A stretch of 64,000 bases of DNA from Oscarella lobularis (GCF_947507565.1 NC_089180.1:2852001-2916000); one strand, 5' to 3'; shown: positions 21,746-32,884, counted from the stretch's first letter. Program-made: numbers and translations. The notes: a model not told the origin generated them from the sequence alone.

Positions 21746-21849
21746 AGGCTCGAATCCGGCTTGTTATCCGGGCGGCTCTTACTGCGTGAGCCTGTTGTCC
21801 AGGCTCACACAGTAAGAGCCGCCCGGATAACAGGCTGGATTCGAGCCTA
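21746..21849. mobile_element. 104-bp foldback element (MITE) with 9-bp target duplication
   Basis: The element starts TAGGCTCGAATCC and ends GGATTCGAGCCTA. The two arms (about 48 bp each, 21746-21794 and 21800-21849) are almost perfect reverse complements separated by TTGTC. It is flanked on both sides by AGGTATCGG (21737-21745 and 21850-21858). A 9-bp duplication is typical of Mutator-like (MULE) elements, and a MULE gene exists at 54473-58160. The end GGCTCGAATCC also resembles a tRNA B-box, though no tRNA is present. 21860-22510 holds no gene. Confidence 0.85.
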
Positions 21850-22510
21850 AGGTATCGGCAACAAAAAAGTTATCTTTTTGCGGAACTTTCTTCGCGATTT
21901 GCCGCCCAATTTGCCATCTCGTTGCGCAATAATGCATACAAAGGTCACGTGCTGCTATATGATAAGCTGGTAACGTACGCGACCGTTAGGTTCCCCTGGT
22001 GACGCCGTAGCGTCGTACACCTGAGTGCCGTCGCTGCAAATGCAATATGTTTGTGTTGACTGCATTTATGGCTTCGTAGGGTGGCTTCCCAACAAAGCAT
22101 TACCCTGTTGGTGACTAAAGACAAGTGCATTGTCTCACTTCGCGGAACGGTATCCGCGATAGGTGATTGATAAAAAAGCCGAAAAGTGAACTAATAAACG
22201 GTGTTTTGTGCCGCGTTAAACAGCTCAAAACTAATGTATTTTTTATTAAGTTGGACTCACACTTAGTAAAGAAAAAAATGGAGCTCCAAAAAGGGGCCTA
22301 AAGTAAAAATACATACACTATAAGACGAGTAAGCAGCTCACGTACGTTTATCTATCACAGCGATTGAGTTGGAGGAAAAAGATGGAACAAAACGGTAGGA
22401 TGAACCGTCGTTTACCGTTCCGGGTTTTAGGAGTTTACAGGTTTCATACAAGTTCCTGCCATAAACTTCGAAAAGAACTAGACAACTTTCAACAATGATT
22501 CCCTCGTGTA

Positions 22511-24928
22511 GGGTAAGTGAAGGTAAATCCCGGACAAAACTTCACTCTCCCGGAAGATCGACCCCCTGCGCTCGCTTGACGGAGTTCCCCTAAAAACCCT
22601 GATACCGGCCTGAACCGCAAGGCCCGTAGCTTTCTAGATAGCCGGGCGTCGTATTTGGCTTGGTTTTCGAGAGAACCTCTCCTAAACCGACTCGAGCAAA
22701 TCACGTGAGAGCGAACCAACGCAGGTAATTACCCGGACACGCTGTATCTCGGCCAAAAACGCATCAAAAATTCTACTTATAACGGTTTCTGGGGTAAAAT
22801 TTACCGCTGAATCCAATGGTATAGGTCGTTTTAGTGCAAACGCAGCCAATCCAGCGATATTCTCGATTTAGTGCGTACGCTACCAAAAGTCAAACTAAAG
22901 CTCTAATGACAGAAAAACGACATCTAACAGTACTTAGACCTCACAGATTTTTACTAAAGAGTTATCGAAAATAACGTAAGGCTCTGGACTGCTGCCGTGA
23001 CTGCCGTCAGGTCTCTCAAAGCGACCAAAAAGGCCTTTGGCTTGGGGACTGTAGGATTATAAACCTCAAAGTTTGCCAAACGCATCAGGAATGTTACTCT
23101 ACGATGCAGCTGCAAGAGCATTTGCTTTGAAATCGAGCATTGCCTATTTATCTGGCTATAGAGGCCACCTGTACCTTCCCGTCTCTGTTAGTTGCGAACG
23201 GACTTGACGTACCGGCCCGGAATCCGTACATCTTTGCTTCATAAGTTTTCATCATGTCAACGCTTTTTTCTTGCGTTTTTGCGAAGTTTCTTCAGGAGGC
23301 GGAGTCAAGCTGTTTAGTTTGCGGAGTTTCCCGGTCGTCATTTGCATCCGAAAACGGTCGTTATCTACCTAACGGTGGCATTCAAACAATGGAAGCAGCG
23401 ATTGAGGCCGTAAAGATCAAGGCCATGACTGTTAGAACGGCGGCCGATTTTTTTTCAGTTCCAAAGAGCACTCTTCACGACCGACTGGCAAAAGCGACTG
23501 CCGCACCCCAGAATGATGAGTCCCATAGCCGCGGAAGGCCGACAGTTTTGACGCGCACTGAAGAAAATGGCTTCGTTGGGATTTGGTTTAGACCGTAATC
23601 ACGTGACTCAATTAGTGTCGCGTTACTTTGAAACGACTGGGAAGCCCAATCCATTCAGAGATGGGATACCAGGTCGATACTGGTGGGTCGGTTTTTTGGA
23701 AAGATGGAAGGAGAAGCTGGCAGAGAGGAAGCCACAGCACCTCTCAATGAATCGCGCTGAGGCATCAAATGACGACGTTGTTGCAGGCTTTCACGCTTTA
23801 CTGGAGTCCGTTCTTCAAAAAAGCGGTCTCTCTGATTTACCTTATCACGAGGCAGCTTCGCGCATGTGGAACTGCGACAAAACTGGAATGAAACTTGGAG
23901 GATGCACCACGAAAAGCCGGGTCCTTGCTGCAAAGGGGTCCAGAACTGTTTCAGAAACTAGCTCTGGCTCTAGAAAAGAACAAATTACTGCTTTGATCTG
24001 TGGCTCGGCTATTGGACAAACCCTTCCACCACACGGAAACAAAGGTGCAGAAAAAGAAAGGCAGAGCCAAGTTGCGAAAATACGGAAAGGCTATTACAAC
24101 AGAAGAGGGATTGGACAGGCTTATAAAGAAAGAGGAAGGCAAAAAACGAAAGAAACCAACGACTCAGCGAAAATCGAAGCGCGGAAAAAGGCAGATTCAA
24201 CGCGACGAGGCCGAAGTAAATGAACGTTTGCCCATGTTGTGAAGGAAATTTTTACGATGATACTCCTGAGATACAGGAAGCCTGGATTGGATGCGACAAT
24301 TTAGAATGTGGGCGATGGTTTCACTCTGTCTGCGTCAATTTCGATAGCGCTCACAGTACTGCAAATTACTGGATCTGTCCTAAGTGCAAAGAGTAGCAAT
24401 TAATCTATAGTGAAGTTAGTTGGGACTTGGGAGAAAAGAGAGCTACAGTAGATAAGGAATTATTAAGTCTAAAGCAACTGTTTATTAAGAATCTGTGAGG
24501 TCTAAGTACTGTTAGATGGCGTTTTTCTGTTATTAGAGCTTTAGTTTGACTTTTGGTAGCGTACGCACTATATCGAGAATATCGCTGGATTGGCTGCACT
24601 AAAACGACCAATACCATTGGATTCAGCGGTAAATGTTACCCCAGAAACCGTTATAAGTAGAATTTTTGATGCGTTTTTGGCCGAGATACAGCGTGTCCGG
24701 GTAATTACCTGCGTTGGTTCGCTCTCACGTGATTTGCACGAGTCGGTTTAGGAGAGGTTCTCTCGAAAACCAAGCCACATACGACGCTCGGCTATAGTCC
24801 GCTAGAAAGCTACGGGCCTTGCAGTTCAGGCCGGTATCAGGGTTTTTAGGGAAACTCCGTAAAGCGAGCGCAGGGGGTCGATCTTCCGGGAGAGTGAAGT
24901 TTTGTCCGGGATTTACCTTCACTTACCC
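22511..24928 (+). mobile_element. Pogo-type DNA transposon with ~470-bp inverted ends
   Basis: The element begins GGGTAAGTGAAGG and ends CCTTCACTTACCC, flanked by TA on both sides (22509-22510 and 24929-24930), the Tc1/mariner/pogo target. The terminal inverted repeats run about 22511-22980 and 24450-24928 and stay alignable throughout (for example CCCGGACACGCTGTATCTCG against its reverse complement), with point differences. Inside is one transposase gene, plus strand. Its catalytic core is deleted, so the copy would need help from another element. Confidence 0.85.
23254..24399 (+). pseudogene. Pogo-like transposase: HTH and PHD kept, DDE core deleted
   Basis: The first frame (from ATG 23254) ends with a psq-type HTH (MTVRTAADFFSVPKSTLHDR). 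The second (from about 23570) has PGRYWWVGFLERWKEKLAER, KPQHLSMNRAEAS and MWNCDKTGMKLGG, where the Asp in NCDKTG is the first catalytic residue. After LICGSAIGQTLPP the sequence jumps to the Lys-rich tail KVQKKKGRAKLRKYGKA, so about 200 residues with the second and third catalytic Asp are gone. The last frame (24221-24399) is a PHD finger: VCPCCEGNFYDD, WIGCDNLECGRWFHSVCVNF, YWICPKCKE. Fusions of pogo-type transposases to PHD fingers are known in animals. Two frameshifts (near 23575 and 24220) confirm inactivity. Confidence 0.75.
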
Positions 24929-24930
24929 TA

Positions 24931-25785
24931 GGTCTTTCTGCGCACCACACCAATGACACGCGAAGTTTGTCCACCTTCCACCTCAGACATTTCAGGTACA
25001 AAACAATTGGTGCAATTGCGCGTCTGACATAGAATGAAACTACTAACGTGCGTGCGTTTTAAATACATCTCTTCTACCATGGTACCAGCTTGGCAGCCGA
25101 GAATAGACGCTTCTTCTTAGCGCTAGCCGTCAATCCCACTCTACCCTAAATCTTGCTTCAGATAGCAAGGCGTGGTGCCAGGAATCGAACGCAATTTGAT
25201 TGTCTTATTGTGATAAGTCGCAAGAAATGAACAATCTCTCCCCCAAAGAGGCACCAAGATTTGTGCATTCTGTTGAATTTGATAATGAAATCGGAAGCGC
25301 GGCTCAGTGAGGCACGCTTCGGTCGCCTGCCGCCCTCTATCGACGATCCGGGAGTAGAAGAAGACATGTTGGGGTTTAAAAACTCCGGTTGGAGAGGTGT
25401 TGCAGACGAAGAGGGAAAACAATCCATTCAGACCATGCGCGAGAAAGCGAAGAAACCCGTGCAAAACCCGTATGCTTGGCCGTGTTCCCAAAAAGGGGGC
25501 CGCATTTTAATCTCGTTTATTTAGTAATCTTTAATTTTTTAGTACTCTATATAGACTAAGCCATCGGTAAAAACCTGTTTGGAAAATTTTAAAATTAGCC
25601 GGGACTTTTTTGCGCTCGGACGTGGGATGCACGTGTCTCTACTACTGTTGACATTTGTCCTACCCTGTGGCCGTCTTCGACTCTTGTGCACTTTCTGTAT
25701 CGTTATCTTAGCCATCTCATAGTCTGGCCTGAGCGCTACGTTTCACGCGGAACCATGACTTAAACTTTGTGAAACACTGTCGAGC
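24931..25785. other. Repeat-derived stretch
   Basis: 25433-25555 is the second copy of the repeat at 3294-3421. The frame at 25261-25524 (EARLSEARFGRLPPSIDDPG) leads into that repeat and may be the last part of the parent retroelement. No other gene is visible. Confidence 0.35.
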
Positions 25786-26240
25786 ATGCGTTGTTGCGAT
25801 AATTCGACTGCTTGGAGGTGTTTATTGAGCGGCCGAGTAACCTTCTTGCAAAAGGCCAAAAGCCCAAACTTTCAGCTCCTACAAACATCACAGGACGGTC
25901 AAGTACCTTACAGCGATTACTCCACAAAGATCTGTGAACTTTATTTCGGAAGGCTGGGCAGAAGAGTCAGCGACAAAAGACTTACTGTGGACAGTTGCCT
26001 TCTCGCTAACCTTTTTCCAGGCGACACTATTTTGGCCGATCTGGGTTTTGATATTCAAGACTCTGTACTGCGCAAGAATAAAATTCACGCCTTTTACCTG
26101 AAGCAAAAAACAGCTCGATAGAAGTCAAGTCAAACAAACACGAAACATTGCCAATTTGAGGAGTCATATTGAAAGAGTTACATGTATCGGGTTTCTGCGT
26201 CAAAAATACTCATATCTCGGCCCTACTGTACCTATCGCAC
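25786..26240 (+). pseudogene. DDE_4-type (Harbinger/ISL2EU-like) transposase fragment
   Basis: [20 protein letters not shown], then [19 protein letters not shown], then after a frameshift QVKQTRNIANLRSHIERV and GFLRQKYSYLGPTVPI. This is the DDE_4 order: GGR-x-SDK, LPGD-x-x-LADRGF-x-I, then R-x-IAN-x-R-x-H-x-ER. The Arg of ADRGF is Leu here. The N-terminal half is missing; a short N-terminal piece of the same family occurs at 46560-46720 on the minus strand. Confidence 0.75.
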
Positions 26241-26435
26241 GCACATGGGGCGGCATGGGGCGGGCCCGCCCCACACTCCAATGTGCGCCCGCACTACTGA
26301 CTAACCGCCCCACACTTTTCAATGAAGCCAAATTATCATAGAGTGCATATATTTAATAATAAATAAAACGAGCTACATAATTTTCTGTTGTTGCCACGTC
26401 ATCTGCATAAAGTGCGTTATTGAGAAGTTGTTGCT

Positions 26436-26564
26436 ATGTCTTTGCTGACGTACTTTGAGCCAAAATCCTCGTCTGAGGGCAATTCGAAAGGTTCCTCTCG
26501 CCGTATAACTCAACCGCAATCGCCCGAGAAAAGGCCTAGGCTCAAAGATGAGAGCGACGATTAG
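26436..26564 (+). CDS. Short frame resembling a hAT transposase N-terminus (42 residues)
   Basis: ATG 26436 opens MSLLTYFEPKSSSEG, continues through a basic Ser/Arg-rich stretch with PEKRPRLKDES, and stops at TAG 26562-26564. FF/YF-x-P-K starts followed by a basic disordered region are typical of hAT transposase N-termini, and a hAT terminus lies 425 bp downstream. No BED zinc finger follows. Probably a truncated remnant rather than a functional peptide. Confidence 0.35.
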   Translation: MSLLTYFEPKSSSEGNSKGSSRRITQPQSPEKRPRLKDESDD

Positions 26565-26585
26565 ATCGACGTCCTTTCTGAAGTC

Positions 26586-26988
26586 AGCCGTTTCTATTAG
26601 AGACAAATGCGGAATCTCACGCCGCCGTTTTTCGAAAAAAGCGGCATCTCATGCCGCCGTTTCTCTAAGAGACGAAAGCGGCATCTATTTCCGCCATTTC
26701 TCTAAGAGACGAAAGTGGCATCTTATGCTTCCGTTTCTCTAAGAGACGTGAACAGCATCTCATGCCGCCGTTTCTCTTAGAGACAAATGAGGCATCTCTT
26801 GCCGCAGTTTCTCTAAGAGACGAAAGCGGCATCTCATGCTGCCTTCTCTCTTAGAAACGAAAGAGGCATTTCATGCTCCCTTTTCTCTTAGAGACGAAAG
26901 CGGCATCTCATGCTGCCGTTTTTCTAAGAGACGAAAGCGGCATCTATTTCGCCATTTCTCGAAGAGACCTCATGCCGCCGTTTCTCTA
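26586..26988. repeat. Minisatellite of ~38-39-bp palindromic units (about 11 copies)
   Basis: Each unit centres on TTTCTCTTAGAGACGAAA, bracketed by GCCG and CGGC, so single units are near-perfect palindromes that can form small hairpins. Units are spaced 37-39 bp with mutations (AGAGAC, GAAACGAAAG and others). The array stops exactly where a hAT-type terminus (CAGGGCCGTCAGAG) begins at 26989. Confidence 0.8.
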
Positions 26989-27060
26989 CAGGGCCGTCAG
27001 AGGCGGTGCGACTGGCACGGTTCGGGCCGTACCACTTTTTCCAGAACATATATAAATATA
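26989..27060 (+). mobile_element. hAT-type terminal inverted repeat (left end)
   Basis: CAGGGCCGTCAGAG...GACTGGCACGG...TACCACTTTTTCCAGAA matches the left end of the hAT element at 62170 except for an extra 5 bases (GGGCC). No matching right end was found nearby, so this is a solo or truncated end. Between 27060 and 28180 I see AT-rich sequence and short open frames of no known family. Confidence 0.6.
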
Positions 27061-28181
27061 TATAAATAAAATATGCTTTCTAATCATATACCAAAAAATA
27101 ATTTTTTGTTAAGACGGCTTGCTTGAGATTAAATCTTTTTACTCAATCCGAGATGCTACGCAAGAAGACACTGCGCGAGAAGTGGCGACCTTCTATTTGA
27201 GAGTAGTCGACGACCGAATGAGTCTAAAACGGTTTCACTATTACTTTTATCGAACATAAGGTCAGCTTATGGTGACACAAGAATACGCTCGCCACGGATT
27301 TCTGCAATCTGGCTACTTTACAATTTCTTTATGTGTATACAGTTTCCCTTAAGCCTATTTCGCCTCTCGTTATAGCATACTACTTTAAACACTCGTGTAC
27401 GCTTTTTTCGTCAATCGCGCTGTCTCGCACCGCCACCGTCAAGATGCAGCAATCGGATGCAGCCAAATATGCCAAAGCATGGAGAGGCTCGGCGTGCTGC
27501 GCCATCGTTCGAAAGGCCGCCTGGGAAACCGCTCCTGCTTAAAGGCGTAAGCGAAGGAGTACGCGAGCGGGGAATGGACAAGTGAAAAGTCGCTCCGTTC
27601 TTGATAAGGCCGAACAATGATTTGACGCGAATTCTGACCGCGATTTCTGTAACGGGAGCAGCACTAGCAAATTTACGAGGCCGTGCTTTGTACCGTTAGT
27701 GCAAATATTTTAAAATGAGAGGAGCTGTGAAGATGTTGTTTGACGAGATTGAAAAGGATAATCTCATCTATAGAATTTTAACCATGATATTCGCAAAATT
27801 CCGATTAGTGGAGTGTACGAGGTCAGAGTAACGGAGACGAATTGTGGAATGATGCATGTCAATTGGAGAAATAGACGTTGACGTCGAAGTAAGTGGACGT
27901 GACCACTGCTACATAAAGCATCTCATGCAGCGTGTGACTAAAGTCTAATCTCTTCATCGCATCATTAGAACAACAAAAGTCATCTTTGATTGAAACCACA
28001 CTACCCCTATTTGACCGAATAAACGCCCGGGCGTCTATCAAACTCAAACCTTATTGGCTCCTTGTGCCCCATTTCTTTGCAACGAGACACGGCGTTTAAA
28101 AGACTTTCTCTCATATAGTTGAAACAGTTATTAGTTGCATGGAACTCGTTTCCGTTCAATCATTTACTACATAGCCAGCAG

Positions 28182-28285
28182 GTGCAACACCAGACAGGCA
28201 CTCCCAGAAGGGGGTCCCTCTTCTGCATGCAACACCAGAGAGACACCACGAGAAGGGGGGCCCCTCTTCTGCATGCAACACGAGG
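28182..28285 (+). repeat. Short tandem repeat, unit ~46 bp, 2.3 copies
   Basis: TGCAACACCAGACAGGCACT and TGCAACACCAGAGAGACACC start successive units, each containing AGAAGGGGG...CCCTCTTCTGCA, a small inverted repeat. A partial third unit (TGCAACACGAGG) follows. Confidence 0.7.
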
Positions 28286-28433
28286 GTTCTGCCCAGGTTT
28301 CCTTGTATGGGTCATAAGCGATGGGGGTTAAAAGGCACAGTTCCCAAAAAATTTCGGGGCGTGGTTTATGCGGATAAATTTTTACGCCATTTTTTACATT
28401 TAATTCAACAATCCAAACGCTTACCAACATGCT

Positions 28434-28960
28434 TTATTTGACGGAAAGTCTGCGATTCTTCTTTAGAGCCCACAGTTTAGCAGCATCTTTCAAGGGAAAA
28501 TGTTCCAAAGAAGGACCGTTTACAGCAATTCTTAGCAGTGCGTCCAGGGTTCTTTCGCTCATTCGATTTTGTATATTCATTTTTATCAAGTTGAGTTGAG
28601 AGAAACTGCGCTCAACACTCTCTGTGTGCATCGGAATAACTCTGCAAATGCATGCTATTGATGAAAGCTTGGGAAACATTCTTTTGGTTTATAAATCACC
28701 GCTTAGATCGTCCAGAACTTCTTTGCAAGTGTATGACGCCGATTCTTTCCTTTTTATAGCTAGACGCTCCTTGTAGCTTGACCATTCTTCAAGGCTTTCC
28801 TCAAAAGATTCGTCTGCGTAAGAGGGATAAAATGAGTGAAGAGATTTTCTATTTCACGGTTGCCGTACTCGGCAAACTCTTCTCCAGAAAATCGACGCCA
28901 TTTCATTTGTCTGTTGTTTAGGTGGTGCCTAAGAATGGAAAAAATTCCGAGCGACGACTA
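28434..28960 (-). pseudogene. hAT-like transposase C-terminal fragments
   Basis: The last frame reads IPMHTESVERSFSQLNLIK and NRMSERTLDALLRIAVNGP. T-x-S-x-ERSFSxLN-x-IK-x-x-x-R is the dimerisation signature of a hAT group often found in host-like zinc finger genes. Further upstream on the minus strand, after stops, MKWRRFSGEEFAEYGNREI is recognisable. Several frameshifts separate the pieces. Confidence 0.6.
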
Positions 28961-29687
28961 GAGAGAAAGAGCCGGGTGAACGACGATCGTGAAGTTTATG
29001 AGCCGTTTTCTCAGCATCTTCATTCTTCTGTAATTCGAAAAGAACAGATATTCTTCCATTCAGTAGCCTGAAAGACCCCAGTTCATGAAATCACATCCAA
29101 TTGACGGTTAAAACTAAAGCGTACGCCTATTGGCAGGCGTATGACAGAATTAGTTTTGAGCGTTCTCGTAATCTAGCGTTCTTTCTCTCTGCGGAAGGAG
29201 TCTTACACTTTTATCAATTCTTTCCAAACTATAGCTAAGGCAATGAGAGCTTTGTATGTGCTCGCAGCTCATCTTCTACAGGTGAAAGGGAGACTGAAGC
29301 GCGAAGAAACATGAGCTACGCTAAGTGTGACGTGCATCTTGTCAGTACGCTGAATTGACAATTACTGCGTCTACAATAGAGTGAATGATATAGTAAGTAC
29401 GGCTATAGTGCGATTCTCCCCTCACCTTTGTCGTTTTCACTTTCGAGACTAGATAATGCAGTTTCTCCTGTTGAAGTCTCCATCTCCTCTACTCCAGTCG
29501 GTTCACTGGTAGTCCTTGGTCGAGAGATGAACGCAACACGTGGCGACGATTCTCGCCGTCGGATCGAACGTCGAATGGAAGTCTGGACGGACTCAGCGTG
29601 TAGAAGATATCAACATTCTCAACTGAGTCGCTTTCGAGTTGCGTTCTCCAGCACGCTGGTGCTATACTTCGAATGAGCTGCTATCGC
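28961..29687. other. No recognisable gene
   Basis: Short open frames only (for example 29428-29676). No domain, repeat or splice structure that I could support. Confidence 0.35.
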
Positions 29688-30029
29688 CTACGTCACAATG
29701 AGACACTTCGCCTGCAAACAATAATGTGATAGTTGCCGTCGCGCTGCATGATTCAAATGCGTAAAACTGAAGCACAAATATTTTTTCTCGGTGATTTGAT
29801 CTGATTTCGGATCCTTCTGTCTTGGAAAAAGAAGCAAATATTGCAACAAATCATAAGATCTGTGAATTTTGGTGATGTGTTTAATTGTATTCTCTCTATT
29901 AGAAAGGACGATGTGGCGATATCTTTCTTGACCTTTGGGTGAAATACAACCTCTCTTTTTTCCGTCTTCGTGTTGACAAATCAAGTGAACTGTAAGAGAG
30001 TCATTTGACCTTTCGGTTTCAACCTTCAA
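29688..30029 (-). pseudogene. Helitron fragment (pre-Rep region)
   Basis: ITKIHRSYDLLQYLLLFPRQ is the H-x-x-YD-x-LQY-x-LLFP signature found just before the Rep domain in Helitron proteins (compare CDSWQYPLLFPRGEEGYHLT at about 43000). The flanks do not continue into Rep or helicase. A truncated piece. Confidence 0.6.
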
Positions 30030-30193
30030 TTTGAGGCGGCATTCCTGTTTGAATTCGGATAGATGATCTTAGTAAAATATATGGAGAAACTGCCGCATCA
30101 TAAGAGATATGGGCGCTGACCTCGTGTCACTGGACGCCTGTGACCTGTCGCCCCAGGGGCCCACCGGCCGTAGCTCGCGCGCTGGTGCGTGCC

Positions 30194-30520
30194 TTATTCG
30201 ATGTACCGCAATGTACTTCGGCGCTCCAGTCCTTCCCGGACGCGGCGTTTGCCGCCTACAGACGGGTTTTCCTTCTCTGGTGATGTATGATCGTACAGTT
30301 GGTCGACCAAGGTAATAGACTTGTTATCTGCTTCTGGCGTAAGAGATTTAACAAAGTGATACTGTATGCACAATTCGTTCTTGGCCATGGCGACAAAGTT
30401 GGGCGTTGTAAGCCCGCTGACTTCCCATTCTCCAGATGGTGTGTCATTGGGCTTGTACTGCAGACGAAAATCTTCACCAGGTTGATTTCACGGATGCAGC
30501 AACAAGTCATTTCCAGTGAC
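30194..30520 (-). repeat. Dispersed coding-like repeat, paralogue at 45620-45840
   Basis: The minus strand reads PSGEWEVSGLTTPNF, then AKNELCIQYHFVKSLTPEAD, then SITLVDQLYD. The copy at 45620-45840 (minus strand) reads GAWEISSHTAPKF, AENELCITLLIDSLTPSGQ and VDLLGRR. DNA and predicted protein are clearly related. I do not know the family; it is likely transposon-borne. Confidence 0.45.
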
Positions 30521-30834
30521 TAGAAGCAAAATGCTTTGTAAAATACTATGAGAAAAAGCTAAAGCCCTTCTTTTGACATGTAATTATCGGCAATTTTATT
30601 TGAAAGTTTTTTCCGGCTAGTGAAAAAGGTCTCAAGGTAAAAAGTCAAAAAACAATTCAAATGCCGCACCTATATTAAATAAAGCGTGGCTATCCGCAGA
30701 ACCAAACACGACCACTCGCGCTATAGCTTATGTCATTGTTTTCAAACAATTAATTTTATACGCTGCTCGCATTTTTAGCATAGTTTTTTTTCAAAGAGTA
30801 CGCGTATAAGATTTGTTTTTGTTTTTGTTTTCGA

Positions 30835-32135
30835 AGACAGCAAGAGAGTTCGAAGTCGATCCGAAGCGAATTCGTGAGTGGAATTCAAAATACGAGGATC
30901 TCATGAAGTTGAACCACGGCACCTCAATTCCAGGGCCGCTGTAGCGTCACAGCATCTTGATAGCAGAGTTTTCTCGTACCTAGAGAATCAGCGTTGAGAA
31001 TGTTTTTTCGTTTCCAACAAAGATCTTCGAGCATTTGCTAAAAAAGTTGCCGGAGGTTTGGGATTGTCTCATTTTGCTGCGAGTCCACAATGGCTATCTC
31101 GTTGGAAGAAACGAGTTGGCGTAGGCCTAAGAGTTGGGACCAATACTTCTTAGTTTGTCTCCACTGATTACGAAGAAAAACTGCACGCTTTTCGCCGGTG
31201 AAGACGAATTTCTATTTCATTGACTGTCGCTTTATTATAACTAATTTCTTTAGGTCAGTGATCTTTCATAGAAAAACTTAGGGCGTTAGCTCCGATCGAA
31301 TTGCTAACATGGACAAAACTATTGTGAGGTTTGACATGCCGTCCATACGAACCAATGCCTTACGAGGTCAGAAAACAATCCGAATCAAGACGACCAAAGC
31401 CTAAAAGAAAGGTTTTACAGTCGCCTTAGCAGCGACAGCAAGTTGGTAAAAATTTTTAGCTTTTTTAATTAATTTTTCAAAGAGAGAAACAGCAAGCTAG
31501 GTGACAGAATAAGGAAATCGTTTAGAATTCCGGATACTGTTCGTGTCCATGCAAGCAAGAATGGTTGCATGACAAACGAAATGTTTCATACGTGGCTTAG
31601 GACAACGTATGGAAAGAAACCAGAATGTCGTTTACTTATTCTTGACGAGTACCGTCCACACCAATCGAAAGAGAGCCGGCAGATCATGATCAAAGAATGC
31701 AATTCCGATGTAATCTTAATTCCAGGAGGCTGTACTTCAATTGTCCAGCCAATGGATCGTAGCCTCAATATGCCTTTCAAAAAACATATTCGAGACTCGT
31801 GGAGCTCCTGGATGAAAAGCAGTGGAGGTGAAAAAACTTCATGGCAACTTTAAACAGCCTTCAAGGCAAAACGTCATTAATTGGGTCTCGGCTTCGTGGA
31901 GACAAATATCTGATGGAATCATTGTCAAATCATTTCTTGTTTGCGGAATTTCCAACGCGTTAGACGGCAGTTAAGATGAATACGTCGACGACGTTCTTGT
32001 CATTGAAGAAAATGATGAAGATAATCCGGATGAAGAAGCCACGGAACCAGACTCTAGTTCCAATTCTGAAAGTGATGTTTCTAATCCTGAAAGTGATGTT
32101 AAGGAAATAGGTGTTTTTAGTGACTTAGAAGACTA
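30835..32135 (+). pseudogene. Pogo-type transposase, nearly full length but decayed
   Basis: Recognisable parts in order are: a Brinker/psq-like start (KTAREFEVDPKRIREWNSKY, 30838-30900); a Tc5/CENP-B HTH (KKVAGGLGLSHFAASPQWLS, WKKRVGVGLRVGTN, 31035-31150); the catalytic part with ANMDKTIVRFDMPS and KTIRIKTTKA, then an in-frame TAA at about 31401, an insertion, NGCMTNEMFHTWLRTTYG, LLILDEYRPHQSKESRQI and VILIPGGCTSIVQPMDRSLN; and a C-terminal end with RQNVINWVSASWRQISDG, SFLVCGISNALDGS, a stop, and an acidic tail ending FSDLED-TAG. The D...D pattern and IPGGCTSxxQPMD identify pogo/Tigger-type DDE. Several stops show it is dead. Confidence 0.8.
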
Positions 32136-32169
32136 GCGCCGAAACTGTACCTTTCATTTTGCGCATTAA

Positions 32170-32884
32170 GGCCGCGATAGGGGTAGTCAAGGGCGTGGCC
32201 ACCGTATCCAGGAAAAGGCGTTTCTTTTCTGATTAGAAACAACAACTCCGGGCGTCGCTTGACGTAAAATGACGCATAGGCATAGCACTTTAGTTCTGGC
32301 ATTCAAACGGTTCGAGTCGTTCGAGAGCGTTCGTACCCCGAACGCTAACAATCGAGGGACATCGAGCGACTTCGAACCGTTTCCTTCCTTTCAGGAGTAG
32401 AACTGGGCTGAACTGGGCGAACGATCGCGATCGACACCTTCTTCCGCACACAACTACGACGGCTTTTTTCGATTGATCTCGTTGGCTGTCAGAAAAAGGC
32501 CGAAACGTGAATGAAATGGCGCTTAGAACCCGTACTTCGGCCGAAAACTCGCTCTATTTTTCGAACGAAGTAACTTATCGAAAAAAGCGATCGTTGTTTT
32601 GTGCGGACGAAAGTGTCGATCGCGATCGTTCGCCCAGTTCAGCCCAGTTCTACTTCTAAAAGGAAGGAAACGGTTCGAAGTCGCTCGATGTCCCTCGATT
32701 GTTAGCGGTTGGGGTACGAACGCTCTCGAACGACCTTCGAAACCGTTCGAATGCCAGAACTAAAGTGCTATGCCTATGCGTCATTCTACGTCAAGCCACG
32801 CCCGGAGTAGTTGTTTCTAATGAGGAAAGAAACGCCTTTTCCTGGATACGGTGGCCACGCCCCCTGACTACCCCTATCGCGGCC
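32170..32884. mobile_element. 715-bp foldback MITE with ~315-bp inverted arms
   Basis: The left arm (about 32170-32485) starts GGCCGCGATAGGGG; the right arm (about 32565-32884) ends CCCCTATCGCGGCC. They align over their length (for example GATCGCGATCG, CCCAGTTCAGCCCAGTTCTA against its complement) with a central unique part of about 80 bp. TTAA precedes the element (32166-32169) and TCAA follows (32885-32888), compatible with a decayed TTAA target duplication as made by piggyBac- or Kolobok-type transposases. It has no coding capacity. It lies about 35 bp after the pogo-like pseudogene. Confidence 0.75.

Noticed and set aside
21748-21847. tRNA-like gene inside the palindrome
   Set aside because: The B-box-like GGCTCGAATCC is explained by the inverted ends; no cloverleaf can be drawn.
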